From NCBI GenBank assembly GCA_019096065.1, contig JAGUCH010000005.1:5022001-5086000 (forward strand): a stretch of DNA of 64,000 nt, read 5' to 3'. A program made the translations under genes and the position numbers. The DNA comes from Paracyclopina nana. Its lineage: Eukaryota > Arthropoda > Copepoda > Cyclopoida > Cyclopettidae. This document shows positions 1-10,486 of the stretch, in pieces. How positions within the stretch are numbered: position 1 is the stretch's first letter; every line of letters starts with the position of its first letter. The notes beneath the pieces are model-generated. The model saw only the letters and a list, made by a program, of their open reading frames with translations. It ran no database searches and was not told the origin of the DNA.

Positions 1-1656
1 AACCTCTGCTTGCTTGGCTCGCCTTGTCAATTTGGCAAATTATAAGGGATGCTTGTACAACATGCCATAATTATGCCTTAGATGAGAAGACATTGTGGAC
101 ATAACTAGAGTGGTGTGCGGTTTCTTTCTTCAGCTGCTTTTGACCGCATGCAATTTTCTGAGACAGTGTAAATATAGGAGCGAATATCGTAAATGCACTA
201 TTACGAATTCGATTTAGAAGGTCTTTTATATGCACGCCTTTTTTTGTAGGCCTTAAGTGAAAAAAGCTTCTGTATTACATAATACCATTATAGGGCTATC
301 CGATAAAAAAGCTGTTAAAATTGGCAAACTTTGATGCTCTTTTCACTTTAGAGCAAGAGTGACTATAATGGAAATAACCTTGCATTTTTCCCCTTTTATT
401 AATAAAACTCTCCCCCTGCTGAGCTGTAATTGTTGGCAATGAAATCAATGTGTAGCAATCAGCTCTTTTTGGCTGTCACTTTGTTCTATACTTTGCGATC
501 GCGAATTGTTCTGCTGCTCAAGGTTGGAATTGAACATTTTTGACAAAAAAACGCCATATGGTGTGTCAATTCGTTCGCAAAGTTGCCTATTGTCAAATTG
601 CAGAAGAAGCTAAAACTTGGACTAATTAAGCATATGCGACGTGAAATAAATTCAATTCATTAATTACAGGCAATTAGCAAATTCGCTTTATGCGTGCCGA
701 TGACAAGTTTTTTTCCTTTGATTGTTGTTATTTATTTCGTGGTGCTGACAAAAATGGTATGATAAATTGGCGAATCAAAGTTGCATTAAAGCATGTAAAA
801 GTGGATCGACACGCTCGTGATGTAAACCACAGCTAATTGATTTTCTCAATTCTTTTCCAATTTTTTTAGATCAAAGTGTCAATTTTGCCATTAGAAATCC
901 CTTCTTTTTGAGGAAATATCACCTTGCTCCTGGCCCAACTAAACTGTGCTAAATGATCTTTTAATCTATGGTTTGATTGCGAAAATGCTCGGTACAAATC
1001 TTGCTCTTTTTGCTGCTACTATCATCAGCCCTTTTGAGCCTAAATTACTGCTTTTCAGCACATAATTTTGACTGATCTGAAATCCTTTTGGCTTCGCTCC
1101 TGATGACTTGTGCCAAAAGGGGCTTCGTAGCATTATCATGAACAAGAAAGTGCAAGTCATCAAAGGTTTGAGAAGGTCGGCTTCAAACATCTCACATTTC
1201 GCAATAATCAAAGCATTTTCTTCTCGATTTGAATGCAATTGTGAGAAAAAGTGAATTTGTGTGCCGACAGACAAACCGAGCGGTGATTAAGTGCCCGTAG
1301 CAATATGTATACGTGCTTTTGCGCGGTGATTTCATATATTACTAAAAGACTCACTCGCCGCATTGCTTGCTGCATAGTAACTTTCCACATGATCGAGTTA
1401 ATAATTTTTCATGGCACTTGCTCAACTTGGCTACCCTCGAGCTTGCTCAACTAATAAATCACACGCGTTAATACTATAGAACGGTTGTACTGTTTGATGC
1501 TAAACGCAAATCGCGAGATGATTTGGCAACCGTTTTAAAGGAGTATTTTGACGAAAGGCTTAATTTGGCTTCTTATATTCAGCCACAAGATTAACTTTGT
1601 GTGTCTCAAGGATGCATTTTGTTAATTATGTAGTGCTTCTGCGAGCAAGGAGTAAT

Positions 1657-1944
1657 TACCCAACCAGAAATTTTCCCAAGTTTTCTGAAAGTTATCGTGA
1701 CGTGTTAGCACTCCTTCGTTTTACCCAGGTTGAGTTTATGTCGTTATGTAACATTAACTTCCATACCACCTATGTAAAAAATTGGAAAAAATCGAATGTG
1801 ACAAGGAAAATGGGTATTTGCGATTTTACCTAGGTGTCAAGGCAGTTAATGTTACATAATGACTAAAACTCAATGTTGATAAAACGTATAAGTTTCACTG
1901 AGAGTTTTTTTGGCGTATGAGTGCTCAGAATTTCTGGTTGGGTA
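1657..1944. mobile_element. Foldback (MITE-like) element, about 290 bp
   Basis: The outer 16 bases (TACCCAACCAGAAATT) reappear as their exact reverse complement at the other end. The inner arms, roughly 1690-1780 and 1820-1900, also pair with mismatches; both contain TTATGTAACATTAACT in inverted orientation. The two arms make up nearly the whole element with a short loop. It has no coding capacity. TA at each edge would fit a mariner-type target site, but it could also be part of the repeat itself. Confidence 0.7.
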
Positions 1945-4900
1945 GGGGCTTTTAAGACAGGGGTTGAAGTGGAGCATTCAATGTAGCAAAATTTTGGAAG
2001 GTCACTGAGGCCCCCTGATTTCGGACGACGCCGCCGTAATAGACAGTGACGCAGAAGCCGCGTACGTTCAAGTGCGTACGGTACTGCAATTTTCCATGAA
2101 AGACTGCTGCGTCCAGTGTCTGTGATTGCTGAGATCAGAACCGAATTTGCCGAGTTGATGCGAGAAACGCGTATCGAGGCAGTTTTTATATTTGCAGCCA
2201 CTGCTTAAACTGGTCAGTGCACAGCCTAAAGTGAACGAGGGCACAAGCGTAAAAATACACATATAAATACCAGAATGGAGAATTTTTTGATAAAGGTAAG
2301 AAAGGAAGACTCTCAACACTTTCAAGCTTTTACCATCACCCTTTTGAATTCAAGCAACAATGCAACGCATAGAGTTCTACTTTTACAATGAGAGACAATA
2401 ATGCGAAAAATGCCAACGAGGAACTTTTATTTTGCCTTGATGCAAAAATAGCAAATCTCTAAATATTGCAAAACCTTATAGGAGAATTTGATGTGGCAAG
2501 GTTTATTTATTGCCAGAAAAAAGAGCTGATGAAGAGTGACAAAAAATGTTTTCAGGGATTTCCAAAGTCCAATATTTTTCCTGACCAAAAATGTGACTTT
2601 GATACGTTTGACAGCAATCAAGTAAGATGAAAGTTGTGACATTAGCATATTATTTAAAGACAGGTTAATTACATATTACTACTACCATAATTTCTCACTT
2701 TGCTTTACATCAGCCTGAAGGAAGGAATTTTTTAGGCCTTTGAGCCATTTCTTGTAAACCACAACAATTGCGACAAGGAAAAAGTGGTAATCGGGTGATT
2801 GATTGTTTTTCTTTTTATTGCTGTAAATTCGAGTATATCTCTTACATTAGAGTGCAAATATGCTGAATCAATATATTAAAGCATATGGAGCAATTTTTGT
2901 AGTAGGCCCCGTGCAGATTTCATGGTGAGAGGATGTCACCAGATCGTGAAGCCATACGAAACGCATCCCTGATTTTGAACTGTCCACACCATTTAGAGCA
3001 CATTTTTTATCCTACCTCATCGCCGCAAATTCATTATTTTTTCCGCCGTCCAACTCTATGTTTTGAATTGGCATGACGGATCTAAATTTAACTCGTTTCG
3101 GCTGCTAGGATTTCTTGCTGAAAAGTCCATTTGTTATGAATTTGCACTCTAATTTTGGATGACAGCCAAAATGGTGTGTAAAAAGTTCAAGTGATTAATT
3201 AAAAAGTAATCTAGCATTCCATCACAATGCGCGTTCGTCAAATCTCGCAACATATTCCCACAGTAGAATATTTTGGAAAAATACGGCAAAAATTGAGAGA
3301 AGATCGAGGGTACAGCCAAAGTTAAGCTCTGGACTGAAAAGCAAAAGCCCCAGGCTAATTTGAAGGTGAATGAAAAATCTAGCGGTTAAGGGACTCAATT
3401 ATTTGCAAAAATATGTGTCTCAATAACTAGCCCTAAGGTTGTCTTTTTTTCACAGATAAATCGCTCCAAATTAATCACACTTGACAGCATCAAAGACCAC
3501 TGGCGTATTGTGATCTCGAAAGAAATTGAAAAAAGCTTATTTTGCTGTCATTATTTTTTAAGTCTGTGCTGCTCGTGAAAACCTTTTTGACAAATGCTTC
3601 TTTTGACCCTGTCAGCTGCACATTTGCCCGTGATTGAATGAAAAGGTGCGAAAACGCATTAAATCACACCGTGCTTCCATTCTAAATTAACCAGACGCAC
3701 AGACAGAGTTATGTCAGAAATGCAATGCTAATAATACTTTATGACTCATAGCTAATAGAGTTGCTTCAGAAATAGAAAGTTCTTTTTTAAAGGTTTTATC
3801 TGAGGCTGAATGACAAGGCTCTAAATCTTAAGACTGTGACATCCACATTATAGTAGGATTAGCCATTAACCCCAAGCTAAGATAGTGCCAGGGCGTCTAA
3901 AAATGTATCCATTAAAGCTAAATTAATACCAAAAAAATGTGAAAATGAAAAAACAGTTAGTTTGCAACTACTTCTAATTTGTTTACTAGGACTTTGGACA
4001 AACGGGTCTAAACTAATAATATCAGAAACTCATTTAAACACATACGAGCTTTATATGCTTACATTTATGGTAATTTCCCCTCAGTTTCGTTCACTCAGCC
4101 ATTAGAGGCTTATGGTTACCAGCAGATTCTCAGCTAAGCTTACCAGGCAAGCTTAAATTGGCTACTTTATTACGTAATTTCAAAAGAAGAGGCAAAGAGT
4201 TCTCATAACCCAGGGATGTACCCTAATAAAACGTGCGAGGCGGTTCAGAGTAGAATCAACCTTTAAATAGCCATGAACGCTTTTAATATTTGTGAATTAT
4301 ATTTCGAAGTATTCATAAGAATTAAAGAAATAGACTTGGATGCAAATATTAGCTGAACCGAATATTACCTTAATTTATGAGATACGTATCTAATACGTTT
4401 AGAATTCATAGTAGAAAGTACTTTCTCACCACGTGGTTTTATCTTTGAAATTTGTCCATTCCAGTAGAAGTTCATTATTTTAAACGCGCAGACACTTTTT
4501 AGAAGAATTCCTGAACTCGGAATCAGTAGACTCGAACAAAACAGGGCCAATACTGAGAAGTAAACAAACGCTCGCTGAAAGCTTCCAGTAATGGGTGAAA
4601 TGAAGGTGCCATGAAAAATGAGCCACGTTGTGAAGCTTACTTTCACTTTATTGCTTTTTTCCCCATTATGAGGGACGGGTTAAATTCCTCATATAGAATA
4701 GGAATTAGTCATTGACTAGCGGTCGTTCCTGGCAACTGGTTACCAAAGGAATTCAGTGAAAAAAACATGGTAAATGCTGTTTTTCATACGAGCTATCTGG
4801 CTTGATTAAACAGTAATTAACGTAATTAGTTTTGATTCTCCTCTCTTGGTCTCTTGTGGTTTACTGGTCTAGATGACCCCTCGTGTCGAACGAATTCATG

Positions 4901-5444
4901 GTGGTTAGATTTTAATATGGTGTATACAAGAATCTCGCACCTAGCCAAGCGTAATCATCGTGATTTGGCTTACTCCTATCTATAGATTGAACATTTTTCC
5001 AAGCCTGCGCTATTGAGTGGTCATTTTCCACAGATATTCATATCACGATAGCTTGTCATCATCTGGATATCAAATATCTAGCTGTTAAGGCCGAATGATA
5101 TCCACCAGTTATAAAATGACCTATTCTGAATTGTTGCAGTAATTGGTAACCAAAGCCTCAATTAAATTGAGGGTGAAGTATGTGATATGTGAAATTGTGC
5201 ACCCCAGGGTTATAAACGCATTAATCATATCTTTTTCTCATCCGTGCAAGCTAGCTACATACTAGTAGTACTATAGGGACAATTTGAACTCGGAGGAGCT
5301 TTTTGCGCAAGAGATAAACACAGTCACTTGCATCAATCGAAATGACCGCGAATTAGTGGCAATCAGTGACACACCTTCTTTGGCAAAAAGTACTCTAGTG
5401 TGATGCTCATACGTGTGTGAAGTGTTATATTTATTGCTATGTAC

Positions 5445-5601
5445 TAGCCCGGTTCCAACAATGAAAATCAGTATAGTATAGACACCTTACTTATACTTAT
5501 AAGTATAGTATGGTCCGTGCTAGCTCGCGCGCTCAGCTGCACCATACTATACTGGTTAATCGTACTTATACTATACTTATTTTGTTGTTGGAACCGGGCT
5601 A
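5445..5601. mobile_element. Short palindromic element with 16-bp terminal inverted repeats
   Basis: It begins TAGCCCGGTTCCAACA and ends with the exact reverse complement. The interior is rich in GTATAGTATA-type runs that also pair across a GC-rich centre near 5520-5540. An ACT on each side may be a 3-bp target duplication. It is non-coding. Its right end lies five bases from the start of the next element. Confidence 0.7.
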
Positions 5602-5606
5602 CTATA

Positions 5607-6328
5607 CAGTCTGTCCCGTAGATTTCTGTACACTTTGAAATCAAAAGTTTGTGCTACAAATTCGGGATATATTAGAGACAATGGATATCATTGGAAAGCT
5701 TGAATCGTTTGCCATCTTTTTTTGCTTCAATGGATAAAATAAATTAAAAGTAAAACAATGAGAAAACTTTATTTTCCTGAGGTACCCTTAATTTTTCTCC
5801 CAAAAAAAGCAAATTTGCCAAAACCGGCTATTATTGACCAAATTTTCAGCTAAGCTAATCCTGACTATTTTTTTTACATTTTTTCATGAAAAAAATCTTG
5901 CAGCACTGTGCTGGCTCATCAAAAAGGTGGATGATTGGAAAGGATATTTTTCAGTAAAATGAAAAAGACAATAAGGCCACTGCCTGCTAAAAAAGTTTAA
6001 AAATTAGTGTTTTAAACATCACATCTTAGGGATTTTTTGCTTATGAAGATCAAATGTTTAACCAATTTTATGTAAAATTGAATAAATAATTTTTTTGCGA
6101 AAGTGACTTTTCATCAAAAAAATCAGTGAAAATGGGCGTGAATTTGGAGTAACTATCAATTTTGTGGTCTAAATCAAAATTTGAATTAATACTTTTTAAA
6201 AATCTCAAAACTAAAAAAGATGGCTTAAGTTTCAAGCTTTCCAACAGTATCCATTGTGTCGAGTATTTCAAGAAGTTTTAACACAAACTTTTCATTTCAA
6301 AGTGTACAGAAATCTACGGGACAGACTG
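5607..6328. mobile_element. Tc1/mariner-type MITE, 722 bp, TA target duplication
   Basis: The ends are CAGTCTGTCCCGTAGATTTC and its reverse complement, flanked on both sides by TA. The first 35 bases of the two ends are identical, and similarity continues for about 120 bases (roughly 5607-5730 against 6205-6328) with substitutions and small gaps. CAGT termini plus a TA duplication are the hallmark of Tc1/mariner elements. The interior encodes no transposase, so this is a non-autonomous derivative. Confidence 0.85.
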
Positions 6329-6959
6329 TATACGAGAGGAAGCTAGTCAAGCAGAAAAAGTGTGTTCTGTTTTTGACTGTTGCTTATATGAGTGAGAGGG
6401 CCTTTTTGCTCTTTTTTTCTGAATTAGCAGATAGTTTCTTTCGTTTAGGTTTGCTTTTGCTGTTGTGATGAAAACATTCTCACAATAAAAGAAAGGTCGA
6501 AAAACATCAATTGAAAAGACTTTTCGATCTGGGAAATTCCAGATGATCAGCATTCATTTTTAGAAGCATGAAAAAAAAAGTTGCTGCAAGACTTTTTTGT
6601 CTTTCATGCATTAATTTTCGATTCTTTTTTAAGAGGCTCTCTAGCTGTATAATTTGGTTAGATCGTAGTTAATCGTGTAGTAATCGTATTGTCATTATGT
6701 ACCAGTTTCTTGATAGCGCAAGGTCAATGGCAATCTTCTGAATTTTCTCGAGAACCGGCCATGGGAATAGGGAAAATTGCCTTGGCCAATTAGATCATGG
6801 CGAAGAACGTTCGCGCGCGCCGCGTTCATATTATAGATAATGCTCCGAAATTATTTATGCGCATGGAAACAAAGACAACATCTGGTAATGCAATAAATCT
6901 CGAGCTTCCAAAAAAAGAACGTAGCAGTTTCTCATATGAGGGGAACTTTTTTTGTCCTA

Positions 6960-7562
6960 AAGTCAAGTTATAAAATGTCCGACAAGCCAAGTTGCAAAAT
7001 GACCGACATCTACTGCCTTTTTTGCCCGACAGATTTGTCATAGTTGTAAAATGTCCGACAAATAGAGTGTTAAATGATCGACAGGTTTTGACAAGTTGCA
7101 AAATGTCCAACACGACCCAGTTGTAAAATGTCCGACACATACTTCAGTACGCATCTTAAGTTTTTTTATTTGTATAAAGTATATCAGCTTCTGGAAAAAA
7201 TTGTAGACAGTAAGATTAATTAAAAAAATTCCATGTAATTGTAGTTGAGTCAGCTCTTGCTCTAAATGCAATAATATTTTTAGCCCATACTAGGTTATGA
7301 AATAGGCAGCTAAAACATTTAATTGTTGTGCAGTCTTTAATAGGTAATGAACTTACAAAAATGTGTCGGTCATTTTGCAACTATACCAGTTGTGTCAGGC
7401 AAAACATGTACCTGTTGCCAATTTGTGTCGGTCATTTTGCAACTATACCAAATGTGTCGGGCAAAAAATGCACCTGTCGCCAAATTTGTGTCGGTCATTT
7501 TGCAACTATACCAAATGTGTCGGACATTTTGCAACATGGCGAAATGTGTCGGACAAAATGAT
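6960..7562. repeat. Two oppositely oriented clusters of a diverged short repeat
   Basis: The left cluster (about 6960-7140) has six or seven diverged copies of a unit like AGTTGCAAAATGTCCGACA. The right cluster (about 7362-7556) has about seven copies in the opposite orientation, built on TGTGTCGGTCATTTTGCAAC and alternating with a TGTCGGGCAAAA variant. About 220 bp of unrelated AT-rich DNA separates them. The short reading frames across the array are repeat translations, not genes. Confidence 0.8.
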
Positions 7563-7690
7563 GGAGCCCCTCATATGCTGCAACTGTAAAGAATTTAGAT
7601 TGAAAACTCACAGCAGCAGCTCTTCATATGACATATACGTATAATATACCAAGAATTTGCAGATGAAAATTCCTATTTGACTCCTTGCAG

Positions 7691-9154
7691 GTGCCATGGT
7701 CAAGGAGATCTGCCTACATGTTGATCTTGGCTTGCTACGTATCCTCAGTGCTCACTGAGCCCAACATTGGAGGTGGCGAGGGCACACCTGGTGGAGAGCA
7801 CAGCCATTTGGACGCTGATGACCAGGACTTCTCTGGCATCGTGGACTTTAGCAATGCAATTCCAGGCCCGGACGGATCATGGTGCATTACCAAGACCAAA
7901 TACGTGGACCACATGGTTCGCGACCAACTGAAAGAGTGCTGGCACCAAAATGTCAGCCAATGCCATGACACGTATGTCACCGAGTTTTTGCCCAGCCAAG
8001 AGCAGAAATGCGAGGAGACGTTTTGGAAGTCGTGCAAAATCGACTTCAAAGAGGCTCCGTACAATTACACGATGAAGCAATGTCACACTCCACTAGTGAA
8101 GGAATGCGACCCTCCCTCGTATAATCCGAGCCTGCAGGAGGCCAAAATCGTCTGCAAGACCTGGTTCGAGTCCGAATGCAACATCACCATCGTGGAGACG
8201 TCACCAGCCAAAGATGACATTCCTAACACGTGGTGTAGCAAGGTTCCGCGGAAAATTTGCGCGCCTGACAACTGCAGAATGGTGCCAGGGCCGGAGCAGT
8301 GCAACCAGAAAATGATGGTCTCCACCATTGAGCAGCCCTCGGAAATCTGTGATTTGCAGCCGCAGACGCATTGCCGATTGATCACGAGATTGGTGCCACA
8401 CCTCATTCAGAAGGAGGTGTGTCGGCTGGTGCCGAAGGAAATGTGCCATTTGGCACTCGCGAACCCTCACATGGTGAAGAAGCCCATGAGGTTGAGGTGG
8501 TGCACCAAAACGCCGCCAGAGGGCGCCTCCACGCCTCAATACAAACCGAGCTATCTCCCACCTCCTCCACAATCAGGGAACAATGGCAGATCTCCTCCTT
8601 CACCACCTGTGAGGTCATCCACACCTACGCCTACGTTCACACCTACCAGCTTCCAATTGCCACCTGAAATTGGAGGAGGACCCTCGTTTAGCTCTCCCAC
8701 TGGACGGCCTTCGTTGCAGTTCCAGAGGAGATCTCAATTGGAGCCAGTCTACGAGACCAAGTTCAAGCCCATTTTGCCAAGGAAGCCAAGTACAGCCGAG
8801 GTGCTCAAGCCTGAACGGCTTTCACAGGAGAATCCCAAAAATATCCTCATTGAGGATTTCTTCGTGCAAAACAGTGCTGAGGACTTGGAGCTCATGACCA
8901 AAGTACACCCACCACAACCACTGGTACATACTACCACCACTGAAGCTCCTCAAGAGGAAGAGGAGCCAGCAATTGATGCCAAAGAAGACACCGAGGTCAG
9001 CTCAGAGCCCATGGCCTTACTGCCAAAGCTTTTGAGGCCAAAGAAGCCATCTGTTAATATTCCATATCATGTTTCAATATCAGATGAGCTTTCAGAAGTG
9101 GACAGCTACCATCACATGTTTGGCTCGAATAATGGGGATGAATCTGTCCTTTAA
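7691..9154 (+). CDS. Secreted cysteine-rich protein, paralogue 1 (main exon)
   Basis: This protein has a hydrophobic signal segment (LILACYVSSVLT), then a block of about 250 residues with many regularly spaced Cys and motifs ECWHQNV, TYVTEF, VCKTWFES, PRKICAPD, HCRLI and VPKEMCHLALANPHM. A Pro-rich, then acidic tail follows. The same block occurs in the gene at 25 kb, so the two are paralogues. I recognise the Cys pattern as one recurring in arthropod secreted proteins of unknown role. The exon starts after TTGCAG, and the paralogue has an intron at the matching place, so a short upstream exon with the true start is expected. The first in-frame Met inside this exon is at 7718. Function unknown; extracellular location inferred from the signal segment and Cys content. 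Confidence 0.85.
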   Translation: MPWSRRSAYMLILACYVSSVLTEPNIGGGEGTPGGEHSHLDADDQDFSGIVDFSNAIPGPDGSWCITKTKYVDHMVRDQLKECWHQNVSQCHDTYVTEFLPSQEQKCEETFWKSCKIDFKEAPYNYTMKQCHTPLVKECDPPSYNPSLQEAKIVCKTWFESECNITIVETSPAKDDIPNTWCSKVPRKICAPDNCRMVPGPEQCNQKMMVSTIEQPSEICDLQPQTHCRLITRLVPHLIQKEVCRLVPKEMCHLALANPHMVKKPMRLRWCTKTPPEGASTPQYKPSYLPPPPQSGNNGRSPPSPPVRSSTPTPTFTPTSFQLPPEIGGGPSFSSPTGRPSLQFQRRSQLEPVYETKFKPILPRKPSTAEVLKPERLSQENPKNILIEDFFVQNSAEDLELMTKVHPPQPLVHTTTTEAPQEEEEPAIDAKEDTEVSSEPMALLPKLLRPKKPSVNIPYHVSISDELSEVDSYHHMFGSNNGDESVL

Positions 9155-10486
9155 TTGTTGCATAAGCAATGCGTGCATTGTTCTCTAAATATTATTATAA
9201 AATGTATGATGATGCATCTCCATCCTGGGATTATCTGCTTGCAACCTATGAAGGCAGTGTAATTTGCTACAAAGCGTATTTGCATGTAGATTTAGAATAT
9301 AGTAGCTAGCTTTGGTTGAGAAAAATAAATTCGCTCCTTTTAAACATCCAATTTCGCTAATTATTGGTAAAATCACAGCACCGTGCGTTGCATAAATTGC
9401 CTGAGCTCGATCGAGGAATATATCCAATTTGAATCGAACCTGTGAAACTTTTCAGGGTCAAGGCTAATTTGCCTCCGCGTAACAATAGATAGTGCATTCA
9501 CGCAACCTCGTCACCAAGAAAATTATGCATTTATAATGATGGCAATTACGAGAAAAATTCCAAACAGCTAGATTTCTTACGATGACTATATGCGGTGTAA
9601 AAGAGCATTGAGGAAATGCTTTGCATTATTATAAACGAAAATTCACTTTGGATGGGTTGAAAAATATTGATATTGGCCAAGAATTTCAAATGGCTGTTGA
9701 CCTTTCTCCGCCGAGATTCTTGACAAATCTGCCCAATGGTAAAAGTTTTCCTTTCAGTTATCTGGCTACGCCAAAGTTGTGGCCAAATTTCTAGTTTGTC
9801 AATCCGAAGAGAGGAAATTGAAGCTACCCCACATCAAGTTGCTTTCCATGAAAGCTTGTTAGCGAGCAAAATCAACAAATCTGCAGCTAATCAATTAATG
9901 TTGCGACAGCCCTTCTTAACATCTCAATGAATCTGACAAATGCTAAAAAATGTAATTTGTGACCATACGGAAGTTTTTCCCCCAAGCTGAAACGCTTTCA
10001 AGAGCCATCAAATAATTACCTAGCTAGCAAACAGAAAGCAGATATACCATATACCGAATATGAGAAAGGTTGTATTCTACGTGAGCATTACGAAAAGAGC
10101 TCACTAAGTCATCTTACTCTCATATCAACGACGACGAAAACGAGTGCCCTGACAACGGCTTTGCTCATACCATCACAAAAATACAGCGCTAGGCTCTTTA
10201 TATACCAAGCATAGCGCGAGAAGAGAAAAGCCGCGCAAAGTGGCAGCCGCAGTTCCGTCAGTTAGCGTTCAATATCCAGCAAGACCACTTCCACTTGGCC
10301 ACTTGTGGTCCAGAGTAGCTCATTTTTCCAACCATGCAATATTGATCTTTAACGACCTCAAGAGTTTGATTGGAAAGCACAATTTGTATTGCTTCAGTAT
10401 GTAGTAGACAATTAACTATACATGAAAACAGGATGTGAAAGCTGGTGCAACAAGTGCTTTTTCATTTCTCTGCAGTAGCCAAAAAT
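9155..10486. other. Intergenic region with likely 5' leader of the channel gene
   Basis: No coding segment was found. A TTTATATA box lies near 10198 and an initiator-like TCAGT near 10258, but their spacing (about 60 bp) is too wide to pair with confidence. A good acceptor (TTCTCTGCAG) just before the channel start codon suggests that the 5' leader is spliced. Confidence 0.45.

Larger units (their letters stand above)
1..6955. other. Gene-poor AT-rich region with three foldback elements
   Basis: No open reading frame here has protein-like composition, and no chain of exons can be built on either strand. The region holds three inverted-repeat elements listed separately. The rest looks like intergenic DNA. 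Distant enhancers or a non-coding transcript cannot be excluded by eye. Confidence 0.6.

Noticed and set aside
6826-7644. Several overlapping frames with CVGHFATIPNVS-like repeats
   Set aside because: They occur in all three frames of the same strand and inverted on the other, as expected from translating the DNA repeat array.
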